Shown here one piece after another: positions 46,702 through 56,976 of a stretch of DNA of 64,000 nucleotides. This DNA is from Betaproteobacteria bacterium. GTDB lineage: Bacteria > Pseudomonadota > Gammaproteobacteria > Burkholderiales > Thiobacillaceae. Positions within the stretch are counted from its first letter, which is position 1. The number at the start of each line of letters is the position of its first letter. The stretch covers positions 310,001-374,000 of the forward strand of contig JACRNB010000001.1 of assembly GCA_016219425.1 (NCBI GenBank), read 5' to 3'. The notes under the pieces are model-generated. The model saw only the letters and a list, made by a program, of their open reading frames with translations, was not told where the DNA came from and searched no databases. A program made the position numbers and the translations under genes.

Positions 46702-48765
46702 TCAATCGAAGCGGTAACTCAACCCCACGCGCCAGGTGCGCCCATCCTGTTCGATGCGGGTTTGGGTGTGATCCAGGGAGGCGGGGTGGCTGTAGCGCTT
46801 GTCCATCAGGTTTTGCACCCCCGCCGTCACCTCCACCCCTTTGCCCAGGCGTGTGCTCACCAGATTCAGGTTAACCAGCGTGGTCCCGGCCAGACGCGTG
46901 GCGGCGGTGGTGCGGGCGCTGATGTGCTGAACCTCCAGGCCGGAACGCAGATCGCCGCGCCACGGTCGGCTCCAGTGCAGCTTGGCCATGGTCCGGGGTG
47001 AGTTGGTCAGGGTCTGGTCCGTGCTCTCGTTACGCGTGGTCTGGCTGGTCAGGCTGCCGCGCAGGCGTTCCCCGTCGGACCAGGCGTACTCCGCTTCCAG
47101 TTCCAACCCCTGCGCCTGCACCCGCTCCCCATTGCGGAACACCCACAGACCATCGTTCGCATCGAGCGCCTGGCTGATCAGATCCCGCACCTTGTACAGG
47201 TAGGCCGAGGCGGCAAGTCGCAGGCCGCTGGCGCGGTATTCCGCCACCGCCTCCAGGGTTCGAATGCGCTCCGGCTTCAGGTCCGGGTTGCCTTTGTTGA
47301 AACCGGCCACGGCGTAGTCGCGCTCATAGTGGTTGGGCGCGCGGAAGGCGGAGCCATAGAGCAGTTTCAAGGTGGTGTCAGGGCGGGCCTTGTGGATCAG
47401 GGCCAGGCGCGGGTTGACCACGGACTCCCCGGTATGGACCCGGTCCCAGCGCACCCCCAGGCTGGTCAGCCAGCGTTCATTCAGGGTGATCTCATCCTGC
47501 ACGAAGAGGGCATGGGAGGAGGTCTGACGCCGCTCATCGAGCAGCGCGCGATACGGGTCCACATCGAAATTCCGCTGCACGATCTCGCTATCCCGCAGGG
47601 CCTCCGCCCACAGGGACCAGAGGTGCCGATCCGCGCTGTGCTGGATCTTGCCTTCCATCCCCCAGCGATCACCCCGCCCCACGTCCCGGTTCAGGGTGCG
47701 GGGCGGAGAGTCGTAGACGTAGTCGCCCCGGAAGTCGTAGCGACCGTAGTGAAACTGGAGGCTGCCCTGGGTGCGTTCCGACCAGGTGAAATCGCGACGG
47801 GCCGAGAGGCGGGTGTAGGCGTCGCGGGTCTCGCTCGCCGAATCGCCGAAGATCGTGCCGAAGGAGGCGGTGGGGATGCCCTTCACGCGCTCGCCCCAGA
47901 GGGCCTGGAGGGTCCACTTGTTGCCCGCATATTTGGCGAACGCGCGCCGCGTCCGTTCATCATCCAGGCCCCGCGCCCAGCCGTCGTTGGGGGCGACGTT
48001 GAACTCCGGGTAATAGAGGTCGCCGCCGCCCTGATTCCAGGCGCTGACGGCGAGCAGCAGTTCGCCGCCGTTGTCCAGCGTCCTGGCCAGGCTGGCGCGG
48101 GCGCCGCGTCCGCCGTGGTCGCCCAACTGGAAGGCGGTCTGAGCCCCGTCCAGGGCGGCGGGACGCTTGGTGATGACATGCACCAGCCCCAGAAAGGCGT
48201 TGTTGCCGTACGCCGCGGAACCGGGGCCGGGCAGGAATTCCACCCGTTCCACCAGATCCAGGTCGATGGGGAATTCCTGGCCGATGGAGGCCTGGTTGTA
48301 GACCGGATCGTCGATGCGCACGCCGTCCACCATGAGCTGGATGCGGGTGTTGTAGTCGCCGGCGCGAGCGAATCCCCGCGTACCCAGATAGGTGTAGTTG
48401 CGGTCGTAGGTGAGATAGAGGCCGCGCATGGCCCCCAGCACGTCCGCCAGGGTGCGGTAGCCCTGGGTCTTGATCTCGTCGGCGGTGATGATGGTGACGC
48501 GGGAGGGGGCGTCGGTGATCTTTTGCGGGAATTTGCCTGCGCTCAGCACATAGTCCACCTGGAGCAACTGCTCCAGGTCCATGTCGAAATAGCCCGCGTC
48601 CGGGGTCGCGTCTTGAGCCGCCGCCGGGGACGCCAGCGCCAGGAGCGCAGTGATTAGCAGAGCCCCCGGCTCGGGAAAAGCGCCCGAGCCGCCCCCCGAG
48701 GGGGCCAAGTCGTTCTTGGGGCGGCCCGGCGAACGACTTGAGAGAAGCAGAGCGCGTGCGTTCAT
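46702..48765 (-). CDS. TonB-dependent outer membrane receptor with repeat-interrupted signal peptide
   Basis: 687 aa. Plug domain (about 75-185: DAPSRVTIITADEIKTQGYRTLADVLGAMRGLYLTYDR, VDGVRIDDP, GPGSAAYGNNAFLG) and a 22-strand barrel ending in GVQNLMDKRYSHP and the terminal phenylalanine-aspartate (SYRFD). The N-terminus reads MNARALLL, then about 27 odd residues rich in Ser, Pro and Gly, then LITALLALASPAAAQ, which is the rest of a signal peptide. The odd segment is a 90-bp insertion. Divides its operon with a hybrid kinase and YfiR protein upstream. The ligand is unknown. Confidence 0.88.
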   Translation of the reverse strand: MNARALLLSSRSPGRPKNDLAPSGGGSGAFPEPGALLITALLALASPAAAQDATPDAGYFDMDLEQLLQVDYVLSAGKFPQKITDAPSRVTIITADEIKTQGYRTLADVLGAMRGLYLTYDRNYTYLGTRGFARAGDYNTRIQLMVDGVRIDDPVYNQASIGQEFPIDLDLVERVEFLPGPGSAAYGNNAFLGLVHVITKRPAALDGAQTAFQLGDHGGRGARASLARTLDNGGELLLAVSAWNQGGGDLYYPEFNVAPNDGWARGLDDERTRRAFAKYAGNKWTLQALWGERVKGIPTASFGTIFGDSASETRDAYTRLSARRDFTWSERTQGSLQFHYGRYDFRGDYVYDSPPRTLNRDVGRGDRWGMEGKIQHSADRHLWSLWAEALRDSEIVQRNFDVDPYRALLDERRQTSSHALFVQDEITLNERWLTSLGVRWDRVHTGESVVNPRLALIHKARPDTTLKLLYGSAFRAPNHYERDYAVAGFNKGNPDLKPERIRTLEAVAEYRASGLRLAASAYLYKVRDLISQALDANDGLWVFRNGERVQAQGLELEAEYAWSDGERLRGSLTSQTTRNESTDQTLTNSPRTMAKLHWSRPWRGDLRSGLEVQHISARTTAATRLAGTTLVNLNLVSTRLGKGVEVTAGVQNLMDKRYSHPASLDHTQTRIEQDGRTWRVGLSYRFD
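48656..48753. mobile_element. 90-bp in-frame insertion with 8-bp target duplication
   Basis: AGCAGAGC occurs at 48656-48663 and again at 48746-48753. The 82 bases between contain inverted repeats CAAGTCGTTC (48706-48715) and GAACGACTTG (48731-48740), and CCCCCCGAGGGGG. Removing one copy plus the insert restores a normal signal peptide, MNARALLITALLALASPAAAQ. It looks like a short non-autonomous element. Confidence 0.75.
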
Positions 48766-48784
48766 GTCGCAGGAGTTCCCATGG

Positions 48785-51157
48785 TCACGCGCGATCCTCC
48801 TGCGCCAGCCAGCGCCGAAGCGCCTGGGCCGCTTGCTCCGCCTGGACCGTCACGGCGTCTGCCGGCGCATCCGTTTCCGCCCCGCCCTTGCAGGCAATCT
48901 CCAGTTCCTTGCAGCACTCCGCCAGGGTTTGTGCGCCGACATAGGCGCTGGCGGATTTGAAGGTGTGGGCGATACGGCCCAGGGTCTCCCTGTCTCCCGC
49001 CGCGCGGGCATCGCGCAGGGCATCCATCCGCTCCGGCATGTCGTTCAGCCAGAGGTTCACAACACGCACGGGCAGTTTCGGGTTCATGCGATGCAGTTTA
49101 GCCAGCGCTTCACGCTGTATGACTTCGAATTCCTGCGCCGGGGCGGGCGGTGGAACGGGAATGGAGGCCGTTGCATCCGGCCTCCCCAACCAGCGGGCGA
49201 GCATGCGCCCCAGGTCTTCCAGCAGGATGGGCTTGCTCATGTAATCGTCCATGCCCGCGGCCTGGCAACGCTCCCGGTCCCCCGCCATGACATTGGCCGT
49301 CACCGCGATGATGGGAACGCGGGAAACGCCTTGTTCCTGCTCCCGCGCCCGGATCGCCGCCGTGGCGGCGATGCCGTCCAGCACGGGCATCTGGCAGTCC
49401 ATCAGGATCAGGTCATACGGGTTCGCCTCCCAGGCGCGCAGGGCTGCCTCGCCATCCTCCGCCGCATCGGCCTCATAGCCCAGGTGGCGCAGCATGGTGA
49501 GGGCCACGTCCAGGTTTACCGGATTGTCCTCGGCGAGCAGGATGCGGCCAAAGGGGTGCGCGGTGCGCGCGCCGGCATGGAGCGGTTGCGCCGCCTCCGC
49601 AGACGCCGGTTCGACCGGGCGCTTGGCGTCGTCCTGTCGGGGCAGGCACAGGGTAAAGCGGACCTGGGCGCCCTGCTCCGGCGCGCTGTCGATGCTCATT
49701 TCCCCGCCCATCAGATCCACCAGACGCTTGGAGATGGCAAGCCCCAGGCCGGTGCCTCCATAGCGTCGGGACATGGAGCTGTCGGCCTGGAAGAAGGGGT
49801 CGAACAACTGCGCCCGCACCGCCTCGCTCATGCCGATGCCGGTATCGGCCACGGTGATGCGCACCCAAGCCCCCGTTTCGGTCTCCTCCAGCCGCTCCAC
49901 CTGGATGTGGACATGGCCCCATTTGGTGAACTTGAGGGCATTGCCCACCACATTGGACAGGATCTGACGCAGGCGTCCCGGGTCGCCGCGCAGGCGCGCA
50001 GGCAGGTCCGGGGCGATCTCGCAGCGCAGTTCCAGCCCCTTGTCCTGGGCCTGTTTCGTGAACAGCCAGGCCACATCCTCCACCAGATGCCCCAGGTTGA
50101 ACTCGATCTCCTCCAGCTCCATGCGTCGAGCCTCGATCTTCGAGAAGTCGAGGATGTCATTGATGATGCGCAGCAGGTGCCGGCCCGAGTCCTGCAAGGT
50201 GGTGGTGAAGCGGCGCTGCTCGGGGCCAAGGGGAGTGGTGAGGAGGAGGTCCGCCATGCCCAGCACCCCGTTCATGGGGGTGCGGATCTCGTGGCTCATG
50301 GTGGCCAGGAACTCGCTCTTGGCCTGGTTGGCCGCCTCCGCCGCCTCTTTCGCGTAACGCAGCTCCTGGGTGCGCTGCTCCACCTGTTCCTCCAGGGTGT
50401 GATTGGCCCGTTCCAACTCCGCATCCCGCAGCTCGATCTGGCGCAACATGCCGTTGAAGCCCTCGGTCAGGCGCCCCGTCTCGTCCGCCCCCTGGGGTTG
50501 CACCCGCACGCTGTAATCCTTGTGGGCGGCGATGCGGGTGGCCGCCTGCGACAGGCGCTCGATGGGGTCCACCACCCAGCGCACCAGACGGCGCGCCAGG
50601 CTTAGGGAAACCACGAAGGCCAGGGCGCTGGCCAGGGCCATCCAGCCCAGGTAGCGCAAGCCCGCCGACCACATATCCCCCAGGTCCGCCACCAGTTCCA
50701 GATAACCCAGGGCCTCGCCCTGGCGGTAGACCGGCTGGGTGACGTGGATGCGGCGCCCGACCGGCAGTCCGGCCAGCATGAAACCCTCCACCCGAAATTG
50801 GGGAGCGTCCCCCGAGATCCGGGCGGTGTCGAGCTGGAACGCGACGTGGTTGCGCTGGAAGCTGGCCAGAACCTGACGCTCCGGCAGCAGCAGGCGGGCC
50901 GCCAGGATCTCCGGCTTGGCGCGCAGGGAGGCCAGGGTGTCGTTGGCGGAACGGGGCTCGCGGAACACCAGGGCGGCCTGGGAGTTCGCTGCCGTCACCC
51001 GCGCCACCGCGGCAATGCTGGACAGGGTCTCGTCGCTGCGGGTGATGAGGTGATACAAGCCGATGCTGACGTAGGCCACCAGCAGCCCCACGCCGATGGC
51101 CGCCATGAGGATGAGATGGAGCTTGCGTCCGATGGGCAGATCCCGAGTGGACATCAT
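48785..51157 (-). CDS. Hybrid sensor histidine kinase (CHASE8-HAMP-HisKA-HATPase-REC-Hpt)
   Basis: 790 aa. First membrane segment at about residues 15-38, a periplasmic CHASE8-like sensor (about 40-150), second segment ([19 protein letters not shown]), HAMP, H-box [26 protein letters not shown]1 and G2 boxes ([37 protein letters not shown]), a receiver ([27 protein letters not shown]) and a C-terminal Hpt domain ([19 protein letters not shown]). BarA-type layout. Start overlaps the YfiR stop by 4 bp. The regulated target is not known. Confidence 0.92.
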   Translation of the reverse strand: MMSTRDLPIGRKLHLILMAAIGVGLLVAYVSIGLYHLITRSDETLSSIAAVARVTAANSQAALVFREPRSANDTLASLRAKPEILAARLLLPERQVLASFQRNHVAFQLDTARISGDAPQFRVEGFMLAGLPVGRRIHVTQPVYRQGEALGYLELVADLGDMWSAGLRYLGWMALASALAFVVSLSLARRLVRWVVDPIERLSQAATRIAAHKDYSVRVQPQGADETGRLTEGFNGMLRQIELRDAELERANHTLEEQVEQRTQELRYAKEAAEAANQAKSEFLATMSHEIRTPMNGVLGMADLLLTTPLGPEQRRFTTTLQDSGRHLLRIINDILDFSKIEARRMELEEIEFNLGHLVEDVAWLFTKQAQDKGLELRCEIAPDLPARLRGDPGRLRQILSNVVGNALKFTKWGHVHIQVERLEETETGAWVRITVADTGIGMSEAVRAQLFDPFFQADSSMSRRYGGTGLGLAISKRLVDLMGGEMSIDSAPEQGAQVRFTLCLPRQDDAKRPVEPASAEAAQPLHAGARTAHPFGRILLAEDNPVNLDVALTMLRHLGYEADAAEDGEAALRAWEANPYDLILMDCQMPVLDGIAATAAIRAREQEQGVSRVPIIAVTANVMAGDRERCQAAGMDDYMSKPILLEDLGRMLARWLGRPDATASIPVPPPAPAQEFEVIQREALAKLHRMNPKLPVRVVNLWLNDMPERMDALRDARAAGDRETLGRIAHTFKSASAYVGAQTLAECCKELEIACKGGAETDAPADAVTVQAEQAAQALRRWLAQEDRA

Positions 51158-51687
51158 GTCTTGGGCCTCCGCACGGAACGGGCCAGTTGCAGCAACTGGG
51201 CGTTGAGGTGGAGCCCGGCGCGCAGGGCGGTTTCCTGATCCACCTCAAACTGAAGACGGCCCTGGATGGAGACCAGGCCGATCATGCCGCCCAGGCGCAG
51301 GAAGGATTCATGGTCGCTCACGCTGAGAACCCCGGCGTTGCGCGCTGCCTGGGCGATCTCCGCCACCTGCCGGGCGTTCTGGTCGGGCACATACACCACA
51401 TGGCAGCCCGTCACCTCGGCGGCTTGTTCAATGGACCGCACCCGCAGGGGCGCGCCGCGCACGCTACGCCCCGCCAGGGCGCGCATGGCGGCCCCATGCT
51501 CCACATCGTCCGCCGCCACGCACAACTCCAGCGCGCCACGGGGAGCGGATCGCTCCGGCCAGTCGGTGAATTTGGCGAAGTTGTAGACAAAGGCCAGCTT
51601 GAGGGCCTGATCCGAGGCGACTGCCGACCCCGCCGCCAACCCGAGGGGCAGCAAAAGGAAGGCCAGACGGAGTCCCGCAGAATTCAT
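51154..51687 (-). CDS. YfiR-family periplasmic protein (DUF4154)
   Basis: 177 aa. Signal peptide ([24 protein letters not shown]), then the family start [18 protein letters not shown], and [46 protein letters not shown]. In Pseudomonas YfiR restrains a membrane diguanylate cyclase; here it precedes a hybrid kinase and TonB receptor, an arrangement seen in several proteobacteria. It probably modulates the kinase's periplasmic sensor. Confidence 0.87.
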   Translation of the reverse strand: MNSAGLRLAFLLLPLGLAAGSAVASDQALKLAFVYNFAKFTDWPERSAPRGALELCVAADDVEHGAAMRALAGRSVRGAPLRVRSIEQAAEVTGCHVVYVPDQNARQVAEIAQAARNAGVLSVSDHESFLRLGGMIGLVSIQGRLQFEVDQETALRAGLHLNAQLLQLARSVRRPKT

Positions 51688-51893
51688 CGGAAAACCGGCA
51701 TCCGCTCATGGAAGGCGGTCATGGGGCGAGGCGTCTGCTCATGCGCTGGGAAGATGGAGGGACTATCGGCAAGGCCGGAGTCCGGCTTGAAGTCGGTCAC
51801 GGCGGGGCCGCACGATAGCCCGGAACGGCAGGCGTCACCAGCAAGCCCGGCTTGGCGTTATCTTTAAGCGCCCCCCCGCACAGGATCGTTCCC

Positions 51894-53321
<1,428 letters not shown>

Positions 53322-53329
53322 AGGCCGCA

Positions 53330-53926
53330 ATGAAACAGCATCTGGAAGAACTGCTTGAACGCATCCGTACCCTGCAGGAGGAGGTCGAAGAGACCTACCT
53401 CCAGGCGCGGGAAGATCTGGAACGCCAGCGCGTCGAACTGGCCGAAGAGTTTCAGCGCCGGCAACGCCGCTACAAGATCGGGCTGCTGCGTTTCATCGCC
53501 CGCGCGCGCCCCCTGGTGGCGCTCACCGCACCGGTGATCTACCTGGGCTGGATACCTTTTCTGCTCATGGATCTGTTCGTCAGCCTGTTCCAGACCGTGT
53601 GCTTCCCGATCTACGGCATCCCCAGGGTGCGGCGCGCCGACTACCTGATCTTTGACCGTGAAGGGCTGCCCTATCTGAACCTGCTTGAGCGCTTCAACTG
53701 CTTCTACTGCACCTATGGCAACGGAGTGGCGGCCTACACCCGCGAAGTGGCGGCGCGCACCGAACAATACTGGTGCCCCATCAAGCATCAGCGCCGCATG
53801 GCCGCCGCCCATGACTACTACCCCAAGTTCTTCGATCACGGCGACGCCGAGGCCTATCGCCGGGAACTGGCCCGCTTGCGGCGGGACTATGAGGCGTTGC
53901 GCGCCACGACCGGCGATCCGGGTTGA
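53330..53926 (+). CDS. Membrane-anchored protein of unknown function with CxxC motif
   Basis: 198 aa from ATG 53330. An N-terminal coiled coil (EELLERIRTLQEEVEETYLQAREDLERQRVELAEEF) is followed by one or two hydrophobic segments (PLVALTAPVIYLGWIPFLLMDLFVSLFQTVC) and a conserved-looking tail with NCFYCTYGNGVAAYTREVAARTEQYWCPIKH. The FYCTYGNG and YWCPIKH cysteines suggest metal binding. No family name is recalled. A terminator follows at 53961-53994. Confidence 0.75.
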   Translation: MKQHLEELLERIRTLQEEVEETYLQAREDLERQRVELAEEFQRRQRRYKIGLLRFIARARPLVALTAPVIYLGWIPFLLMDLFVSLFQTVCFPIYGIPRVRRADYLIFDREGLPYLNLLERFNCFYCTYGNGVAAYTREVAARTEQYWCPIKHQRRMAAAHDYYPKFFDHGDAEAYRRELARLRRDYEALRATTGDPG

Positions 53927-53960
53927 GCCGCGTCCCCGCTTCCCGGTGCGGGGGGCGGAA

Positions 53961-53998
53961 ACGACAAGACCCCGCCGCAGCGGGGTCTTGTCGTATTC
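53961..53998 (+). terminator. Strong terminator, probably bidirectional
   Basis: 15-bp perfect stem ACGACAAGACCCCGC (53961-53975) and its complement (53980-53994) with a CGCA loop, between convergent genes. T-runs are short on both sides. Confidence 0.8.
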
Positions 53999-54010
53999 AG
54001 AAGACAGGGT

Positions 54011-54718
54011 TCAGCGCGACGACCGACGCTTGCCAAGGCCGAGTCCAAGCAGGCCGATCCCCAGCAGGGCCAGGCTGCCGGGCTCCGGTACGCTGGATGA
54101 ACCGGCGGTGCTCAGGGCATAGGCGTTCAGCACCATGCGGTCGGGTTCGCTGCCGGAGCCGTTGCCGAAGTTGATGACCTCCGTGCCGGACAACGCAGTG
54201 AACGAAATGCGCAGGTAATCCGCGCCGTTGCCGAAGTTCAGGAGGTTGTAGATCTGCCCCTGCACCGTGACGCGCGAGGTCTTGCCGGTGGCGTTGACCT
54301 GGTTTGCCAGGAACAACTGCAACATGTAGTCCGTGCCCGCGGACAGCCCGGTCAGAGAGAGGGAGGACGTGCCGCCATACTGAAAGGCAAGCCCGCTCAG
54401 CAGCAGGTCCAGCGGCCCGCCGCTGGTGAACTGAGTGGAGAAGTCGCCGCCGCCGTTGGCCATTCCGCCCAGGTTGGCGGCGCTGTTGCCGAAGGCGACC
54501 CCGTTCACCGTGGTCGACGGTGCGCCGCTGCCCAGATTGTTGGCGACCACCAGGGTTCCGCTATTGAGCACATCGGTTACGGTCGTGACGTGTCCCTGCG
54601 TGTAGATGACCGAAGCCGATGCAAACGGCGCGGACAGCGCCAGGGACAGGAACATCGCGCGCATCGAAACGCGGCGCAGAAAGCGCCAGGCGGAAAAAGA
54701 GGGGAAGGTCTGGCTCAT
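54011..54718 (-). CDS. PEP-CTERM-anchored secreted protein
   Basis: 235 aa. Signal peptide (ends near PFASA), low-complexity glycine/serine/asparagine-rich body, and a classic C-terminal PEP-CTERM signal VPEPGSLALLGIGLLGLGLGKRR: PEP box, hydrophobic helix, arginine cluster. It is processed by an exosortase, which is not encoded in this window. GGAG lies 10 bases before ATG 54718. Proteins of this type are usually surface or matrix components. Confidence 0.9.
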   Translation of the reverse strand: MSQTFPSFSAWRFLRRVSMRAMFLSLALSAPFASASVIYTQGHVTTVTDVLNSGTLVVANNLGSGAPSTTVNGVAFGNSAANLGGMANGGGDFSTQFTSGGPLDLLLSGLAFQYGGTSSLSLTGLSAGTDYMLQLFLANQVNATGKTSRVTVQGQIYNLLNFGNGADYLRISFTALSGTEVINFGNGSGSEPDRMVLNAYALSTAGSSSVPEPGSLALLGIGLLGLGLGKRRSSR

Positions 54719-55026
54719 GAATGGTCTCCATTGGTGGGCTTGCGGCTGGTGCGCGCCAGCGAAGCAAGCGCTACGCCACAAAATTATCCGAAGCCGAATC
54801 AGCGCCTTGCAATTTCCCGTAAAAAAAGTGTGGCTTTGCATGGCAAATTTGCCGACACCACGCGACAGCACGGCAAGCCACCCGTCCGGGCCGTCTTGCC
54901 GCACCGCACCATGCTTGTTAGCATCGGGCACATGAACCTGATCCACCCCGCCCCCACCCGATTTAGCCGCCCTCCGCACCCGGCGGCTGGGGACAGGTAA
55001 CGCGAGCAGGACACGACCCCCCGAGA
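54719..55026. other. Intergenic leader region upstream of aroG
   Basis: About 370 bp divergent gap before the DAHP synthase gene. It contains an inverted repeat CGGCAAG/CTTGCCG (near 54870-54900), a 22-codon open frame from ATG 54932 that is not rich in aromatic residues, and a hairpin AGCCGCC/GGCGGCT (54964-54987). No clear promoter is identified. Confidence 0.4.
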
Positions 55027-55057
55027 AACCGCCAGCCCGAAACTGGCGGTTTTTTGT
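55027..55057 (+). terminator. Terminator (possible attenuator) 30 bp upstream of aroG
   Basis: Stem AACCGCCAG (55027-55035) with CTGGCGGTT (55043-55051), 7-base loop, then TTTTTGTTT. No + strand gene ends before it, so it lies in the 5' leader of the DAHP synthase mRNA. Confidence 0.7.
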
Positions 55058-55088
55058 TTGGGCTGGCATCCCCCACCAGGAAACCGAC

Positions 55089-56162
55089 ATGACCACGATC
55101 CGCACCGACGACACCCGCATCAAGCACGGCGACGAGCTGCTGGCCCCCATGCAGATCATGCGCGAGCACCGCGCCAGCGACACCGCCCTGCGCACCACCT
55201 CGCTGGCGCGCGATCACATCCAGGATGTGCTGCGCGGCGACGACGACCGGCTCATCGCCATCGTCGGCCCCTGCTCCATCCACGACCCCAAGGCGGCGAT
55301 GGAATACGCGCATCGGCTCAAGGCCCTGGCGGCGGAACTGGAACAGGACATCGTCATGGTGATGCGCGTCTATTTCGAGAAGCCGCGCACCACGGTGGGC
55401 TGGAAGGGCCTGATCAACGACCCGCACATGAATGAGAGCTACGACATCAACGAAGGCCTGCGTCAGGCGCGTCGCATCCTGCTCGACATCAATGAACTGG
55501 GCCTGCCCTGCGGCACCGAGTTTCTGGACCTGATCTCGCCCCAGTACATCGCCGATCTGGTGGCCTGGGGCGCCATCGGCGCGCGCACCACCGAAAGCCA
55601 GTCGCACCGCCAACTCGCCTCCGGCCTGTCGTGCCCGGTGGGGTTCAAGAACGGCACCGACGGCAACCTCAACATCGCGCTCGACGCGATCAAGGCCGCG
55701 AGCGCGCCGCACCATTTCATCTCCATCACCAAGACCGGCCACGTCGCCGTGTTCGAGACCGAGGGCAACTCGTATTGCCACGTCATCCTGCGCGGCGGCA
55801 AAGCCCCCAACTACGATGCCGCGAGCGTCCAGGCCGCATGCGAAAAGCTGGACAAGGGCGAACTGCGCCAGCACGTCATGATCGACTTCTCGCACGCCAA
55901 CTCCAGCAAGCAGTGGCAGCGTCAGGCGGACGTGGGCCATGACGTGGCGGCCCAGATCGCAGCGGGCGACCGGCGCATCGTCGGCGTGATGATCGAAAGC
56001 CACCTCCACCCCGGTCGCCAGGATCTGGTCGCAGGCAAACCCCTGGTCTACGGCGTCTCCGTCACCGACGCCTGCATCGGCTGGGACGGCACCGAACCGA
56101 TCCTGCGCGAACTGGCGGCAGCAGTGCAGGCGCGGCGGGCGGCAAACCCGGCGCAGGAATAG
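55089..56162 (+). CDS. aroG: 3-deoxy-7-phosphoheptulonate (DAHP) synthase, type I
   Basis: 357 aa. Signatures IVGPCSIHDPKAAMEYA, MRVYFEKPRTTVGWKGLINDP, GIGARTTESQSHRQLASG and DFSHANSSKQWQ; metal-binding Cys, His and Glu are present. First step of aromatic amino acid synthesis. AroG, AroF and AroH cannot be told apart reliably from sequence alone. A terminator-like hairpin sits in its leader. Confidence 0.95.
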   Translation: MTTIRTDDTRIKHGDELLAPMQIMREHRASDTALRTTSLARDHIQDVLRGDDDRLIAIVGPCSIHDPKAAMEYAHRLKALAAELEQDIVMVMRVYFEKPRTTVGWKGLINDPHMNESYDINEGLRQARRILLDINELGLPCGTEFLDLISPQYIADLVAWGAIGARTTESQSHRQLASGLSCPVGFKNGTDGNLNIALDAIKAASAPHHFISITKTGHVAVFETEGNSYCHVILRGGKAPNYDAASVQAACEKLDKGELRQHVMIDFSHANSSKQWQRQADVGHDVAAQIAAGDRRIVGVMIESHLHPGRQDLVAGKPLVYGVSVTDACIGWDGTEPILRELAAAVQARRAANPAQE

Positions 56163-56165
56163 AGC

Positions 56166-56197
56166 GTGTAGCGCCGGCAGGGATGCCGGCGCTACAC
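56166..56197. repeat. GTAGCGCCGGCA REP palindrome
   Basis: 14-bp arms (56166-56179 and 56184-56197) with a GGGA loop, 4 bp after the aroG stop. Same family as 32516 and 46608. Confidence 0.8.
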
Positions 56198-56265
56198 GCC
56201 GGGCGCCCACCTCCCGTCTCAATGCGGTAATTGGCGTTTACGAACTGGCTACGGCGCGCCAGAAA

Positions 56266-56298
56266 TGAAAACGGCCTGCATCGCTGCAAGCCGTTTTT
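56266..56298. terminator. Terminator between tRNA-Phe and aroG
   Basis: AAAACGGC and GCCGTTTT form a stem with an inner GCA/TGC pairing; T-runs of 7 (+) and 4 (-) flank it, so it can serve both directions. Confidence 0.7.
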
Positions 56299-56302
56299 TT
56301 AC

Positions 56303-56378
56303 TGGTGGCCAGGGGCGGAATCGAACCGTCGACACGCGGATTTTCAATCCGCTGCTCTACCAACTGAGCTACCTGGCC
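56303..56378 (-). tRNA. tRNA-Phe (anticodon GAA)
   Basis: 76 nt with CCA encoded. Acceptor GGCCAGG/CCTGGCC, anticodon loop TTGAAAA (GAA), T-arm GACGG-TTCGATT-CCGCC. Confidence 0.95.
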
Positions 56379-56586
56379 ATGAGTGCGACGGGGAACCCCG
56401 GCGCGAAGAAGGCGCGCATTAGAGCCGATACGGATTGACGGCGTCAAGGCGAAGCGCAGGGTTCGGGCCGGGGCGGGCGGCGATGCCGGGTCGCGTTATA
56501 CCCGACAAAAAAACTCGGGCTTGTCGGGGGGGCTTCGCGCTGGCAAACTCGTCTGCATCATCAAACCCTAATAGAAGGAGCCCGTC

Positions 56587-56976
56587 ATGGGCGGACTGTC
56601 TGCTTCAACCCCGATCCCCACTGAAATCAAGTTGCATAAGCAATCTCGCCTGCTGGACCTGGCTTTTGATGATGGCAAGCGCTTCAGTCTGACTTGCGAA
56701 TATCTGCGGGTGTTTTCCCCCTCCGCCGAGGTGCGCGGGCATGGCCCCGGTCAGGAGGTGCTTCAGGTCGGCAAGAAGGAGGTCGAGATCACGGATGTCC
56801 AGCCTGTGGGGCATTACGCCGTGGTGCTGGTGTTCTCCGATGGGCATGATTCCGGCATCTATTCCTGGGATTACCTGTATGACCTGGGGATGATGCATGA
56901 GGTCTATTGGCCGGCATATCTGCGCCGGCTGGAAGAGGCGGGGGAGTCTCGCGAGTCGAAGGTGCTGATCAAGTAA
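56587..56976 (+). CDS. DUF971 (GBBH-like N-terminal domain) protein
   Basis: 129 aa: TPIPTEIKLHKQSRLLDLAFDDGKRFSLTCEYLRVFSPSAEVRGHG, VGHYAVVLVFSDGHDSGIYSWDYLYDLG. Matches the stand-alone N-terminal domain of gamma-butyrobetaine hydroxylase, DUF971. Exact role unknown. AGAAGGAGC lies before the ATG at 56587. The fructosamine kinase starts right after its TAA. Confidence 0.9.
   Translation: MGGLSASTPIPTEIKLHKQSRLLDLAFDDGKRFSLTCEYLRVFSPSAEVRGHGPGQEVLQVGKKEVEITDVQPVGHYAVVLVFSDGHDSGIYSWDYLYDLGMMHEVYWPAYLRRLEEAGESRESKVLIK

Noticed and set aside
54932-55000. Leader peptide for aroG attenuation
   Set aside because: 22 codons with a single Phe and no Tyr or Trp; no evidence of translation.
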